From contig NZ_JAJGWT010000005.1 of NCBI RefSeq assembly GCF_021390715.1, forward strand, positions 126,650 through 190,649: a stretch of 64,000 bases of DNA, given 5' to 3'. Shown here piece after piece: positions 26,197-36,305 of the stretch (position 1 is the first letter of the stretch; each line of letters begins with the position of its first letter). Source of the stretch: Tenacibaculum piscium. GTDB taxonomy: Bacteria > Bacteroidota > Bacteroidia > Flavobacteriales > Flavobacteriaceae. The notes under the pieces are model-generated. The model ran no database searches. It saw only the letters and a program-made list of their open reading frames with translations, and was not told the DNA's origin. Position numbers and translations under genes: made by a program.

Positions 26197-27222
26197 TTAA
26201 ACCTTATACTCTTTTACCGCATCAATAAATGCTTTTGCATTTTCAAGCGGAATGTTAGGTAAAATTCCGTGCCCTAAGTTAACAATATATTTATCTTTAC
26301 CAAACTCATTTATCATTTGGTGTACCATTTTTTTAATTTCAGCTGGTGGCGACAATAACCTTGAAGGGTCAAAATTACCTTGTAATGTAATATTTCCACC
26401 TGTTAAATAGCGTGCATTTTTAGGAGAACATGTCCAGTCAATTCCTAGAGCTGCTGCGTTTGAATTTGCCATTTTATCTAAAGCAAACCAACATCCTTTT
26501 CCAAAAGCGATTACTGGTGCATCGTCTTTTAATGCTTCTATTATTTGATTAATGTATTGCCAAGAAAATTCATGATAATCGGTTGGTGATAACATTCCTC
26601 CCCAAGAGTCAAAAATTTGAACAGCATCTACACCTGCTTTCACTTTTGCTTTTAAATAAGCAATTGTGGTTTCTGTAATCTTACTTAGCAATTGGTGTGC
26701 CAAAACTGGTTTTGTAAAACAAAATTCTTTTGCTTTGTCAAAATTTTTCGAGCCTTGCCCTTGTACTACATAACATAAAATAGTCCATGGCGATCCTGCA
26801 AAACCAATTAAAGGAACCTCATCGTTTAACTTTTCTTTGGTCGCTTTAATAGCTTGCATTACGTAGTCTAATTCTATATTTACATCAGGAACAACCACGG
26901 TATCTAATCCTTTTTGATCTCTAATCGGATTTGGTAAATACGGTCCAAAATCTGGTTTCATTTGAACTTCGATATTCATTGCTTGTGGAATCACTAAAAT
27001 ATCAGAAAATAAAATAGCGGCATCCATACCAAATCTTCGGATAGGTTGTACAGTAATTTCTGATGCTAATTCAGGAGTTCTACAACGGGTAAAAAAGTCG
27101 TATTTTTTTCTGATTTCAATAAATTCAGGTAAATAACGTCCTGCTTGACGCATCATCCAAACTGGTGGACGATCAACTGTTTCGCCTTTTAATGCTCTTA
27201 AAAATAAATCGTTTTTTATCAT
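26197..27222 (-). CDS. hemE: Uroporphyrinogen decarboxylase
   Basis: The 341-residue enzyme converts uroporphyrinogen III to coproporphyrinogen III. The N-terminal signature [16 protein letters not shown] is intact, as are [27 protein letters not shown] and the [13 protein letters not shown] end region. Length is standard. It lies between hemL and the TlpA-like gene on the minus strand. Confidence 0.97.
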   Translation of the reverse strand: MIKNDLFLRALKGETVDRPPVWMMRQAGRYLPEFIEIRKKYDFFTRCRTPELASEITVQPIRRFGMDAAILFSDILVIPQAMNIEVQMKPDFGPYLPNPIRDQKGLDTVVVPDVNIELDYVMQAIKATKEKLNDEVPLIGFAGSPWTILCYVVQGQGSKNFDKAKEFCFTKPVLAHQLLSKITETTIAYLKAKVKAGVDAVQIFDSWGGMLSPTDYHEFSWQYINQIIEALKDDAPVIAFGKGCWFALDKMANSNAAALGIDWTCSPKNARYLTGGNITLQGNFDPSRLLSPPAEIKKMVHQMINEFGKDKYIVNLGHGILPNIPLENAKAFIDAVKEYKV

Positions 27223-27346
27223 TTTTATACTTTTTTACTTTTGATAATTCTTTATTTTTCAGATTTTTAATAATTTTTTAAAAGATAATTTTCATAAAAT
27301 CATCAAAATATCATCAAAAAAAATTAACAAATAGTTATTTTTTTAT

Positions 27347-28636
27347 TTACATTTTAGAAACAGCTTCCATTGCTTTATCAATCGCTTTTGCTATTTTTTT
27401 AAGGTCTTTTTTTGTTAAAGCGGATGCTAAAAACCATGCTTCAAACTGCGATGGTGGTAAAAATACGCCGTTTTTAATCATTGCCCAAAAGAAGGTTGCA
27501 AATTTCTTGGTGTCTGATGTTTGCGCTTGTTCAAAATTAGTTACCGTAACATTGGTAAAAAATGGGTTTACCATAGAACCAAACCTATTTACCGTAATTT
27601 CTACGCCATATTTATTTGCAGAATTTAACAGAAACTCCTCAATAACTTGTGCTGTTTCGTTAAATTTATCATACGGATTTTGTCTTTTTAATTCGGTTAA
27701 AGTAGCAATTCCTCCTGCCATTGCAATCGGGTTTCCACTTAACGTTCCTGCTTGATACATCCCTCCTAAAGGGGCAACTTCTTGCATAATTTCGTTACGA
27801 GCTCCGTAAGCTCCTACAGGGAAACCACCACCGATTACTTTTCCTAAACACGTAATATCAGCGGTTACGCCTAATAATTCTTGTGCGCCTCCAAATTTAG
27901 AACGGAAACCTGTCATTACCTCATCAACAATTAACAACGCTCCTTTCGATTCTAAGTATGTTTTTAGTTCTTTTAAAAAGTTTGTATAAGGCACTACAAC
28001 GCCCATATTTCCTGCAATTGGTTCTAAAATAACACCTGCGATATCGTCATGTGCTTCAAAATGTGCTTTTACACTTTCTAAATCATTATAAGTAGCGATT
28101 AATGTATTTTCTACGGCACCTTCTGGAACGCCTTTACTTCCTGGTAAACTCAAGGTTGCTAAACCAGAACCCGCCGCAACTAATAACGCATCTTGATGTC
28201 CGTGATAACATCCTGCAAATTTTATAATTTTATCTTTTCCTGTAAACGCTCTAGCCAAACGGATTCCGCTTAAAACGGCTTCTGTTCCTGAATTTACAAA
28301 ACGAACTTTATCCATTCCAGGAAAAGCATCACATACTATTTTTGCTAATTTAATTTCATTTTCTGTAGATGCTCCAAAAGAATAGCCATTTTTCAAGGCT
28401 TTTGTGATGGCTTTTTGCACTTTTTTATGACGATGTCCTAAAATCATCGGTCCATAAGACAATACTAAATCGATATAGGTATTATTATCAACATCGGTAA
28501 TTTTACTTCCTTTTGCTTTTTTGATAAACAACGGATTTCCTCCTACTGATGAAAATGCTCTTACAGGAGAATTTACAGCTCCTACAAGGTTTACCAATCC
28601 TTTTTTATATAATTTTTGTGATTTTTTGAATTCCAT
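27347..28636 (-). CDS. hemL: Glutamate-1-semialdehyde 2,1-aminomutase
   Basis: The 429-residue PLP enzyme forms 5-aminolevulinate from glutamate-1-semialdehyde. The PLP lysine is K266 in CLGKVIGGGFPVGAYG. Other motifs are VNSPVRAFSSVGGNP, RFVNSGTEAVLSGIRLAR and IVDEVMTGFRSKFGG. With hemA in the same cluster it completes the C5 route to heme. Confidence 0.97.
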   Translation of the reverse strand: MEFKKSQKLYKKGLVNLVGAVNSPVRAFSSVGGNPLFIKKAKGSKITDVDNNTYIDLVLSYGPMILGHRHKKVQKAITKALKNGYSFGASTENEIKLAKIVCDAFPGMDKVRFVNSGTEAVLSGIRLARAFTGKDKIIKFAGCYHGHQDALLVAAGSGLATLSLPGSKGVPEGAVENTLIATYNDLESVKAHFEAHDDIAGVILEPIAGNMGVVVPYTNFLKELKTYLESKGALLIVDEVMTGFRSKFGGAQELLGVTADITCLGKVIGGGFPVGAYGARNEIMQEVAPLGGMYQAGTLSGNPIAMAGGIATLTELKRQNPYDKFNETAQVIEEFLLNSANKYGVEITVNRFGSMVNPFFTNVTVTNFEQAQTSDTKKFATFFWAMIKNGVFLPPSQFEAWFLASALTKKDLKKIAKAIDKAMEAVSKM

Positions 28637-28815
28637 TTTATAGTATTTTAATCTCTATTCTAGTATTTATATGCTTTTTATCAAGCAAAAATGTATCAAA
28701 AAGCTATTAAATAACTTCTCGATACAATTTTTGTATTTATAATACGTATCTATAATATCTACGATATATGACAATCTTATCTTGTCATAATATTATTATA
28801 TTATCGTGTATCGTA

Positions 28816-29781
28816 TTATTTTCTATTCAGAACTTTGGCAGCTTCTTTGGCAAAATACGTGATAATAATATCAGCTCCTGCTCTTTTCATTGATAGCAAA
28901 CTTTCCATCATCACTTTTTCGCCATCAATCCAACCTTTTTCAGCGGCAGCTTTTACCATCGCATACTCACCACTTACATTATAACAGGCAATTGGTCGGT
29001 CAAAATTATTTTTTAAATCTCTAATAATGTCTAAATACGACAATGCTGGTTTTACCATTAAAATATCGGCTCCTTCTTGGTCGTCAAAAGTTGCTTCACG
29101 CATTCCTTCATCTCTATTTGAAGGATCCATTTGATAGGTTTTACGATCACCAAAAGTTGGTGCAGAATCGGCAGCATCTCTAAAAGGCCCATAAAAAGCT
29201 GATGCATATTTTACAGAATATGCCATAATTGGCAAGTTTGCAAAACCTGTATTATCTAAACTTTCTCTAACCATTGCAATTGTTCCATCCATCATTCCTG
29301 AAGGCGCAACCATATCGACACCTGCTTTTGCGTGTGAAATTACTTGTTTGGCTAAATTGACCAAAGTGGCATCATTATCAACATCGTTATCATGGATAAT
29401 TCCGCAATGTCCGTGGGAAGTATATTCACAAAAACAAACATCGGTAATTACGTATAAACTTGGGTAATTCTTTTTGATAAAACGGATTGCTTGTTGCATA
29501 ATTCCGTTGTCATTCCAAGTTTCTGTTCCTTGATCATCCTTTTTAGCAGGAATTCCGAATAATAAAACAGCAGGAATATTTAAGGCGACTACCTCATCTA
29601 ATTCTTTTGAAATTCTATCTAATGAAAAACGCTTGATACCAGGCATCGAAACAATTTCTTTTTCGATATTTTCTCCTTCTTCAATAAATAAAGGATAGAC
29701 AAAATCGTCTACGGATACTTTTGTTTCTTTTACTAATCTTCTGATTCCTTCGGTTTTCCTAAGTCTTCTTGTTCTAAACAT
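28816..29781 (-). CDS. hemB: Delta-aminolevulinic acid dehydratase (porphobilinogen synthase)
   Basis: The 321-residue enzyme joins two 5-aminolevulinates to make porphobilinogen. The zinc-type cysteine cluster is present in [14 protein letters not shown]. The Schiff-base lysine lies in [11 protein letters not shown] and the partner lysine in [16 protein letters not shown]. It is separated from hemCD by 97 bases that include a hairpin. The 179 bases downstream, before hemL, contain TTCTCGATACAATTTTT, a fragment matching the dispersed repeat family. Confidence 0.97.
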   Translation of the reverse strand: MFRTRRLRKTEGIRRLVKETKVSVDDFVYPLFIEEGENIEKEIVSMPGIKRFSLDRISKELDEVVALNIPAVLLFGIPAKKDDQGTETWNDNGIMQQAIRFIKKNYPSLYVITDVCFCEYTSHGHCGIIHDNDVDNDATLVNLAKQVISHAKAGVDMVAPSGMMDGTIAMVRESLDNTGFANLPIMAYSVKYASAFYGPFRDAADSAPTFGDRKTYQMDPSNRDEGMREATFDDQEGADILMVKPALSYLDIIRDLKNNFDRPIACYNVSGEYAMVKAAAEKGWIDGEKVMMESLLSMKRAGADIIITYFAKEAAKVLNRK

Positions 29782-29817
29782 AATTTTAGTACTAGTTTAA
29801 AAACTATTTTATTTTAT

Positions 29818-29868
29818 ATAAAAAACGCAGTCGAAATGTCTATTTAAAAAACCTCTTGACTGCGTTTT
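29818..29868 (-). terminator. Hairpin after hemCD
   Basis: AAAACGCAGTC (29822-29832) pairs with GACTGCGTTTT (29858-29868) across a 25-base loop. Read on the minus strand, the stem ends in a T-run shortly after the hemCD stop. Confidence 0.6.
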
Positions 29869-29878
29869 AGTTCATTTT

Positions 29879-31486
29879 TTATGCTTTTATAAAATGTGCA
29901 TTTACTAATTCGAGTACACTTTCTACGGATGGTAATTTTGCAACTTGTACGTTTTCAAAATGCTTTCGAGCTTCTTTTGCGGTACTTTCACCGATACAAA
30001 AAGCGATTTTATTTTGAGTATTTCCAATATTACTCTCCGTATTTCCAATTACATAACTTTCCACTGTTGATGGGCTATAAAACAACACGCCATTATTATT
30101 TTCATCAATTTTAGATGGGCTTAACATTGTTTTGTAGGCTTCAATTTCGGTTACTGAGATTTCGTTTTCTTTTAAGATATTTGGTAAGGTATCTAATCGT
30201 AAATCGCTACAAAAATAGGTTACTTTTTGTCCTTTTATTTCTTTTGATAAATAGCTTGCTAATTTCTGGGCATTCCTTTCTGATTTAACAACCTTCCCTA
30301 TTTTTTGTTCGATTAATTTTTTAGTTCTACGCCCAACACAATAGATATTTTTGAAGTTTAATTCATCCGCAGTAAAAGAATTTGCGATTGCTTCCGCTCC
30401 ATTTTGACTGGTAATAATTACATTTTCAATTTCATCTTTGATAACTTTAGGCGAGATTCTATTGAATCGAATTTTGATAAAATCACTATCTTGAACAGCA
30501 ACAGATTCGTTTACTAATTCTTTTTGAGTTTCGGATAATTTTTTAGTAGAATAAATAGCGAATTCTTTTTCTTCGACTATTTGTTTTTTCATTAATTCCT
30601 TTCCTCCTTTATTGATGATATAATCGGCACAATCTTTTGCTAAAAAGCGATGACGGCCTACTTTTGCATTTTTGGTTACAGATATTTTCTTTTTTCCGTC
30701 TTCGCTTAATAGTAATCCTTTAAAGTTTATTTCTTCAGTTTTAGGATCAACATAGGCTAACGCTCCGATTGGTGCAGTACATCCGCCTTCCAAAAGATTT
30801 AAAAATTCACGTTCGATACCTACACAAAGTTGGGTTTCATAATGATTTAATTGTTCACAAGCATCTTTAGAGAAATCATCATTATCAGAAACGGTAATCA
30901 TGATAGCACCTTGTGCTGGCGCTGGAATCATCCATGAAAGGTTAATTGCTCCTTCTGGTCTTTTACCTAAACGCTCTAATCCTGCGGCAGCAAAAACAGC
31001 TCCATCCCAATCATTTTCTTCTAATTTTTGCAAACGAGTATTTACGTTTCCTCGTAAACCAACTACTTTATGTGTCGGATAACGATTTAACCATTGTGCT
31101 TTTCTACGCAAACTTCCTGTTGCAATAACACCGTTTGGCTGTCCGAAAAACTCTTCATTATCTTTTAAAACTAAAATATCGTTATAATTGGCACGTTTCA
31201 AAACAGCTCCCTGAATAATTCCTTCAGGTAAAACGGTTGGAACATCTTTTAAAGAATGCACGGCAATATCAATTTCACCACTTAACATGGCAAGATCAAG
31301 GTTTTTAGTAAAAACACCTGTAATTCCTAACTCGTGTAAGGGAGTATCTAAAATAAGGTCTCCTGTTGATTTTATGGGAACTATCTCACATTCATATTCT
31401 AATTCTTCTAGTTCTTTACGAACTTTATTTGCTTGCCACATAGCCAATTGGCTATCTCGTGTACCTATTTTAATTGTCTTCTGCAT
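29879..31486 (-). CDS. hemC: Fused hydroxymethylbilane synthase and uroporphyrinogen-III synthase (HemC-HemD)
   Basis: The 535-residue protein carries complete HemC in residues 1-305: IGTRDSQLAMWQA, VHSLKDVPTVLP, TGSLRRKAQ, GLRGNVNTRL, and the dipyrromethane-binding C236 in LEGGCTAPIGA. Residues 310-535 have the two-domain, weakly conserved pattern of HemD: VIITSQNGAEAIAN, IYCVGRRTKKLIEQ, VLFYSPSTVESYV, CIGESTAKEARKH. Fusion would pass unstable hydroxymethylbilane directly to ring closure. Its start overlaps the end of hemA by 17 bases, so translation is probably coupled. Confidence 0.92.
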   Translation of the reverse strand: MQKTIKIGTRDSQLAMWQANKVRKELEELEYECEIVPIKSTGDLILDTPLHELGITGVFTKNLDLAMLSGEIDIAVHSLKDVPTVLPEGIIQGAVLKRANYNDILVLKDNEEFFGQPNGVIATGSLRRKAQWLNRYPTHKVVGLRGNVNTRLQKLEENDWDGAVFAAAGLERLGKRPEGAINLSWMIPAPAQGAIMITVSDNDDFSKDACEQLNHYETQLCVGIEREFLNLLEGGCTAPIGALAYVDPKTEEINFKGLLLSEDGKKKISVTKNAKVGRHRFLAKDCADYIINKGGKELMKKQIVEEKEFAIYSTKKLSETQKELVNESVAVQDSDFIKIRFNRISPKVIKDEIENVIITSQNGAEAIANSFTADELNFKNIYCVGRRTKKLIEQKIGKVVKSERNAQKLASYLSKEIKGQKVTYFCSDLRLDTLPNILKENEISVTEIEAYKTMLSPSKIDENNNGVLFYSPSTVESYVIGNTESNIGNTQNKIAFCIGESTAKEARKHFENVQVAKLPSVESVLELVNAHFIKA

Positions 31487-32738
31487 GGATAGTTTCTAAA
31501 GTTGCACCAAACACTTTTGCCATTACTTCGATACTTGTATTTATCGAAGTTTCTTCGGTTTTTAAGTGTTTTACAAATTGTGTAGTTATTTTCTGAATAA
31601 ATCTAGAAGTAATTACTTCTGCTTGCGATTCATCAAAGTTTTTTATTTTTTTCTTATGAAAAGCAATTTCATCTTGTTGGATGATAATTAACGATTCTTT
31701 TAAGGCGGTGATTGCGGGTGTAAATTTGCGATGACTTAACCATTCTTTAAACTCATTTTTATGAGTTTGTATAATTTTTTCAGCTTCGGGTATTTCTTGC
31801 TGACGAATGGCTAAAGTTTGATCGGTTATTTTTGATAATTCATCAACATTTACCAAGGTAACGTTTGGTAAATCTGCTACTTCTTTCGATACGTTTGCAG
31901 GCATTGATAAATCGAGAATTAAAAGTTCGTTATTGGTTAAAACGTGTTCTCTTTTAATGGTTGCTTCGGGTGCTCCTGTCGATACAATTAATACATCAGT
32001 ATTGGCAATTTCTTTGTTTAAGTTTTCGAACTTGGCTTTTTGAATAGCGGGATGTTCTTTTACAAATTCAATAGCTTTCTCTTCGGTTCGGTTGATTAAA
32101 CGAACCGTTTTATTCTGTGTATATTCTGCTAAATTTTTACAGGTATGCTTCCCCATTTTCCCCAATCCGAAGACTAAAATATCTTTTAAATTATAATCGG
32201 GTAAATTTTCAATAATATATTGAACCGCAGCATACGAAACAGAAGTTGTTCCTGAGCTTAGTTTCGTTTCATTTTTTACACGCTTGCTTGCTTGCATTAC
32301 ATGGTTTAATAGACGTTCAAAATAGGCGTTTACCGTTCCCACTTCTTTGGCTAATTTAAAAGCTTGACGTAACTGACCAACAATTTCGTAATCTCCTAAT
32401 ATTTGACTATCTAAACCAGTTCCCATTCGAAATAAATGTCGAATAGCATCGTTATCTTTATAAACATTCGAAACGGCTGCAAATTCTTCAATTGCTCCGT
32501 TTGAGTATTTACACAACAAACTAATCAATTGAAAAGGATGTGCTGCAAAACCCATAATTTCGGTTCTATTACAGGTTGATAATACAAAAATACCATCAAC
32601 GCCATTTGATTTGGCTTCTTCTAAAAGTGCTACTTGATTTTCTTTAGAAATACTAAATTTACCACGTATAGTTGCATCAGCTTTTTTATAACTAACACCT
32701 ATATTGTATAAATTCTTATTATGTTTATCTGCTGTCAT
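31470..32738 (-). CDS. hemA: Glutamyl-tRNA reductase
   Basis: The 422-residue enzyme reduces glutamyl-tRNA to glutamate-1-semialdehyde, the committed step of heme synthesis. The catalytic cysteine is C56 in VLSTCNRTEI. Also seen are the NADPH-binding VFGLGKMGKHTCKNL, the LINRTEEKA segment, DLSMPANVSKEVADLPNVTL and a C-terminal dimerisation helix. It is first in the minus-strand hem run and faces the AraC-type regulator across 209 bases. Confidence 0.96.
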   Translation of the reverse strand: MTADKHNKNLYNIGVSYKKADATIRGKFSISKENQVALLEEAKSNGVDGIFVLSTCNRTEIMGFAAHPFQLISLLCKYSNGAIEEFAAVSNVYKDNDAIRHLFRMGTGLDSQILGDYEIVGQLRQAFKLAKEVGTVNAYFERLLNHVMQASKRVKNETKLSSGTTSVSYAAVQYIIENLPDYNLKDILVFGLGKMGKHTCKNLAEYTQNKTVRLINRTEEKAIEFVKEHPAIQKAKFENLNKEIANTDVLIVSTGAPEATIKREHVLTNNELLILDLSMPANVSKEVADLPNVTLVNVDELSKITDQTLAIRQQEIPEAEKIIQTHKNEFKEWLSHRKFTPAITALKESLIIIQQDEIAFHKKKIKNFDESQAEVITSRFIQKITTQFVKHLKTEETSINTSIEVMAKVFGATLETIHAEDN

Positions 32739-32864
32739 TCAGTTTTAGTCAATAAGGTCAAGCAAAAGTAAAAAGATTAATTATAAAAAAATGTCGCTCA
32801 AAGAACTTTTAATGTCGATAGCTGTTTTTTAGTATAAAAAGAGCCATAAAACACAGATAAAGTG

Positions 32865-32872
32865 TATTTTTG
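32865..32872 (+). promoter_or_regulatory. Bacteroidota -7 promoter box upstream of the AraC regulator
   Basis: TATTTTTG matches the TAnnTTTG consensus and lies 76 bases before the regulator start, in the divergent hemA/AraC gap. No clear -33 element was found. Confidence 0.35.
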
Positions 32873-32947
32873 CACTAAAATCAACTATGGAGAACACTTC
32901 AATTTAGAGTCATTCTAAATAAATTGTTTTTAATTATATTTTGACTC

Positions 32948-33850
32948 ATGCCAAAAAACATCGCAGAAAGTACATTTAGAGAGGTCGTTTTAGAAAAGGG
33001 TTTTTTCGTGTTAAAATTTCAGAATAACACCGAAAAAACACAATTTTATAAAAGAGATATTGATAACTCTTATATACAGTTACATTATTGTGTTAAAGGA
33101 AATTGCAAGTTTCATTTTAATAACACGAGCTATACCTTTAACGTATTAGATAAACAGGTTATTTTTTTGTATAATCCACAGCAAAACTTACCTATTAATT
33201 TAGAAATCTTACCTAAAACAGCTATCGTTTCTGTTTTGATAACTATTGAAAAATTTCATTCTTTATTTTCAAAAGAAGCCAGTTATATTCCTTTTTTAAG
33301 TGATAATAATAAGCATAAAAAATATTACGATAGTACTGCCATTAGCCCGAATACACTAATGGTTTTACATCAAATTTTAACGGCAAAGAATCATAGTTCT
33401 ATGAGAGATCTTTACGTTAGAGGAAAAACATACGAATTGTTAAGTCTTCATTTTGATACAGGCGAAAATACCGAAAATGAATATTGTCCGTTTTTAGTTG
33501 ATGATCGAGATGTTTTAAAGATAAGACATGCCAAAGATTTTATTATTTCTAAAATGAGTGAACCGCCAACCTTGCAAGAATTAGCCTGTGAAGTTGGTTT
33601 AAATCTAAAGAAATTAAAAGAAGGTTTCAAGCAAATATATGGCGATACCGTATACAGTTTTCTGTTTGATTATAAAATGGAACACGCTCGGAAATTATTA
33701 GAAAGTAATCAATTTAATGTAAATGAAGTTGGTTTACAGGTTGGTTATAGTGCTTCTAGTCATTTTATCGCTGCTTTTAAAAAGAAATTTGGTACAACTC
33801 CAAAACAATATGTAATGTCTTTACAAGCAACTCAAAAAAATCAAAAATAA
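32948..33850 (+). CDS. AraC-family transcriptional regulator
   Basis: The 300-residue protein has an N-terminal ligand or dimerisation domain and a C-terminal pair of helix-turn-helix units: PTLQELACEVGLNLKKLKEG and VNEVGLQVGYSASSHFIAAF, ending KKFGTTPKQY, the AraC signature. It is divergent from hemA and followed after 16 bases by an RNA methylase, then hemH. Its position suggests control of heme or iron genes; that is inference only, and no binding site was identified. Confidence 0.9.
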   Translation: MPKNIAESTFREVVLEKGFFVLKFQNNTEKTQFYKRDIDNSYIQLHYCVKGNCKFHFNNTSYTFNVLDKQVIFLYNPQQNLPINLEILPKTAIVSVLITIEKFHSLFSKEASYIPFLSDNNKHKKYYDSTAISPNTLMVLHQILTAKNHSSMRDLYVRGKTYELLSLHFDTGENTENEYCPFLVDDRDVLKIRHAKDFIISKMSEPPTLQELACEVGLNLKKLKEGFKQIYGDTVYSFLFDYKMEHARKLLESNQFNVNEVGLQVGYSASSHFIAAFKKKFGTTPKQYVMSLQATQKNQK

Positions 33851-33866
33851 AAATCAAAAGTGAAGA

Positions 33867-34382
33867 ATGAAACAACTTACGCATTACGATATCAAAAATA
33901 AACAGCAACAATTCCCGATAACCATTGTTTGCGATGCCATACGAACTCCCGAAAATATCGGTATGTGTTTTCGTATTGCAGAGAGTTTTGGCGTTCAAAA
34001 AATCTTTTTACATCAAAGCTCACCATCTACCGAAAATAGAAACGTAAAACGTACCGCTAGAAATACCATTACTCAAATTGAACACGAAGTTTATGATGAT
34101 TTTAATATACTAATTAAGCAATTAAAAGAAGAAGGAAATACAATTATCGGTATCGAAATTGCCGATAAAAGTGTCGCTATTCAAAATTTTGATTTTACAT
34201 CCAAAGAAAAAATAGTATTACTTTTAGGAAGCGAACGAAATGGTATCGAAGATATTAATAATGTCGATGCAACTGTCGCAATTCCAATGTACGGACGCAA
34301 TTCATCAATGAACGTGATTCATAGTTTAAGTATCGCATTATATGAAACAACAAATCAATTAAAGAACATAAAAAATAATTAA
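33867..34382 (+). CDS. TrmH/SpoU-family RNA 2'-O-methyltransferase
   Basis: The 171-residue protein has the SPOUT motifs in order: VCDAIRTPENIGMCFRIAES (motif 1), VLLLGSERNGIE (motif 2) and IPMYGRNSSMNVIHSLSIAL (motif 3, normally NVSxA). It would methylate a ribose in tRNA or rRNA. It is shorter than RlmB or TrmH with no extra N-terminal domain. It follows the AraC gene by 16 bases. Confidence 0.88.
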   Translation: MKQLTHYDIKNKQQQFPITIVCDAIRTPENIGMCFRIAESFGVQKIFLHQSSPSTENRNVKRTARNTITQIEHEVYDDFNILIKQLKEEGNTIIGIEIADKSVAIQNFDFTSKEKIVLLLGSERNGIEDINNVDATVAIPMYGRNSSMNVIHSLSIALYETTNQLKNIKNN

Positions 34383-34456
34383 ATTTGGTTAAAATTTAAT
34401 TATTTTTAAAAGAAAAGGTAAAAAAGTAAAAAATAAAATACGTAAAAATAAAAAAG

Positions 34457-35467
34457 ATGAAAGGAGCTTTATTAGTAAATTTAGGATCTCCAGAAAGTAC
34501 CGATCCTAAGGATGTTAAAAAATATTTAGGAGAATTTTTAATGGACGAACGCGTAATTGATGTTCCGTATTGGTTTCGTTCATTTTTAGTAAAAGGAATT
34601 ATTTTAAACACCAGACCTAAAAAATCAGCCGCCGCTTATAAAAAAATTTGGTGGAAAGACGGTTCACCATTAATTGTTTTATCGGAGCGCTTGCAAAAAA
34701 AAGTACAAGAAAAAACCGATATTCCCGTAGCATTAGCAATGCGATACGGTACAATGACCATCAAAAAAGGACTCCAAGAATTGCACGATAAAGGTGTTAC
34801 CGAAGTGTTATTAGTTCCGTTATATCCGCAGTTTGCCATGGCAACTACCGAAACAATCGTCGTATTAGCCGAAGAAATTAGAAAGGAATTTTTCCCTGAA
34901 ATGAAAATTACCGATGTTCCTGCTTTTTACAAAAAACCTGAATATATTAACGCCTTAGCAAATAGCATTAAAGATTATTTAGCCGATAAAGAATACGACC
35001 ATTTATTATTCTCATATCATGGTGTTCCTGAACGTCATATTCGTAAATCCGATATTACAAAAAGTCATTGTAAGATAGATGGAAGTTGTTGTAATACGCC
35101 ATCAAAAGCACATGAGTTTTGTTATCGTCATCAATGTTTTCAAACGACAAAAAATGTAATTTCAGCCTTAAATTTAGATCCAAAAACTGTTTCAACATCG
35201 TTTCAATCTCGCTTAGGTGTCGACCCTTGGTTACAACCTTATACCGATAGAACAATTGTTAAAAAAGCCGAAAAAGAAGGTATTAAAAAATTAGCCATCG
35301 TAACGCCTGCCTTTGTTTCTGACTGTTTAGAAACACTGGAAGAAATTGCCATGGAAGGAAAAGAAGAGTTTTTAGAAGCTGGTGGCGAAGAATTTCACAC
35401 CGTTCCGTGTATTAATGACAATGAAGAATGGGTGACTGTTTTAACCAATTGGATTCGTGAATTTTAA
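34457..35467 (+). CDS. hemH: Ferrochelatase
   Basis: The 336-residue enzyme inserts iron into protoporphyrin IX. Family sequences are LLVNLGSPESTDPKDVKKYL, YPQFAMATTET, FSYHGVPERHI (with the active-site His) and the C-terminal PAFVSDCLETLEEIAMEG. An internal segment after PERHI contains five cysteines (HCKIDGSCC and EFCYRHQC), like the cysteine cluster that binds [2Fe-2S] in some bacterial ferrochelatases. With hemJ close by it ends the heme pathway encoded here. Confidence 0.95.
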   Translation: MKGALLVNLGSPESTDPKDVKKYLGEFLMDERVIDVPYWFRSFLVKGIILNTRPKKSAAAYKKIWWKDGSPLIVLSERLQKKVQEKTDIPVALAMRYGTMTIKKGLQELHDKGVTEVLLVPLYPQFAMATTETIVVLAEEIRKEFFPEMKITDVPAFYKKPEYINALANSIKDYLADKEYDHLLFSYHGVPERHIRKSDITKSHCKIDGSCCNTPSKAHEFCYRHQCFQTTKNVISALNLDPKTVSTSFQSRLGVDPWLQPYTDRTIVKKAEKEGIKKLAIVTPAFVSDCLETLEEIAMEGKEEFLEAGGEEFHTVPCINDNEEWVTVLTNWIREF

Positions 35468-35513
35468 AAAAATATTTTTGTTAGGTAAAATTATTTAATT
35501 GATTAATTTTATT

Positions 35514-35521
35514 TACATTTG
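35514..35521 (+). promoter_or_regulatory. Bacteroidota -7 promoter box upstream of the LipL32-like gene
   Basis: TACATTTG matches TAnnTTTG and ends 24 bases before the start codon, giving a short leader typical of the phylum. The -33 element is not clear. Confidence 0.45.
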
Positions 35522-35545
35522 GTCTAACTTAATATAAAAAACACA

Positions 35546-36235
35546 ATGAAAAACATTAAAAAAATTGTTGCCTCTGTTGCTATCGCAAGTATCGCATTAG
35601 GTAGTGTAAATGCTCAAAAAAAACTAGGAAGTTTTGGTGGTTTAACACAAAAAAATCTAGGATTTAAAAAAGTTAGATTACCTTATACAGATGTTGTTTC
35701 TTACAAAGGTTTTGTAAAGCCTGGAAATGAAGATGAAACTAGAGAAGGAAAAAAATTCTATTACTTATATGTTTGGGTTCCTGCTATTGCTCCTGAATTA
35801 GGTGTAAGAATGGTATCTCCTGTAGGGAAAAACAAAGCTAAAAACGCAATTGTTTCTGATGATTTTGAAGCAAATAAAGATTCTAAAGATTATTTTGATA
35901 CTTACATTACTTTAGAACGTTCAAGTATTGTATCAAAAAATAGTATTTCAGAAAGTAACGTAAAAAGTGCCAAATGGTTTACGCTTGCTAAAAATGATGA
36001 CAGTAGTGAAATGCCTAAACTTCCTAGCGGATCTAAGTATAACTCATTATTAAGATATAAAAGTAAAACAGGAGATCCTTTAAAAGCATTAACTGTTGGT
36101 TTATATAGAATTGGTTTTACAACCTATAAAAAAGGAGAGGTTAAAGGTACTTTTTTAGCTCAAATTGGAGCACCTGTAAAATTACCTGGAATTCTTGTTG
36201 CTAAATCTATCGCTGAATTAAAAAAGCAAATGTAA
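35546..36235 (+). CDS. LipL32-family surface protein
   Basis: The 229-residue exported protein (signal peptide ending SVNAQ, no lipobox cysteine) follows the layout of Leptospira LipL32 closely: LPYTDVVSYKGFVKPG, KKFYYLYVWVPAIAPELGVR, MVSPVG, VSDDFEA, YFDTYITLERS, KYNSLLRYK and LYRIGFTTYKKGEVKGTFLA. Residues matching the reported LipL32 calcium site are present with near-identical spacing: D118-T119, D151-D152 and Y165. LipL32 is a major surface protein of pathogenic leptospires that binds calcium and, in vitro, host matrix proteins; homologues in marine bacteria have been reported. The gene is monocistronic, with its own promoter box and a strong terminator. Function here is unknown. Confidence 0.85.
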   Translation: MKNIKKIVASVAIASIALGSVNAQKKLGSFGGLTQKNLGFKKVRLPYTDVVSYKGFVKPGNEDETREGKKFYYLYVWVPAIAPELGVRMVSPVGKNKAKNAIVSDDFEANKDSKDYFDTYITLERSSIVSKNSISESNVKSAKWFTLAKNDDSSEMPKLPSGSKYNSLLRYKSKTGDPLKALTVGLYRIGFTTYKKGEVKGTFLAQIGAPVKLPGILVAKSIAELKKQM

Positions 36236-36262
36236 TTTTTATTTAAAAAAAACATTAAATTT

Positions 36263-36301
36263 GAGGTCTTAAAACATAAAGTTTTAAGACCTCATTTTTT
36301 T
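36263..36301 (+). terminator. Terminator after the LipL32-like gene
   Basis: Perfect GAGGTCTTAAAAC / GTTTTAAGACCTC stem with a 5-base loop, followed by a run of T. Confidence 0.9.
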
Positions 36302-36305
36302 TATT

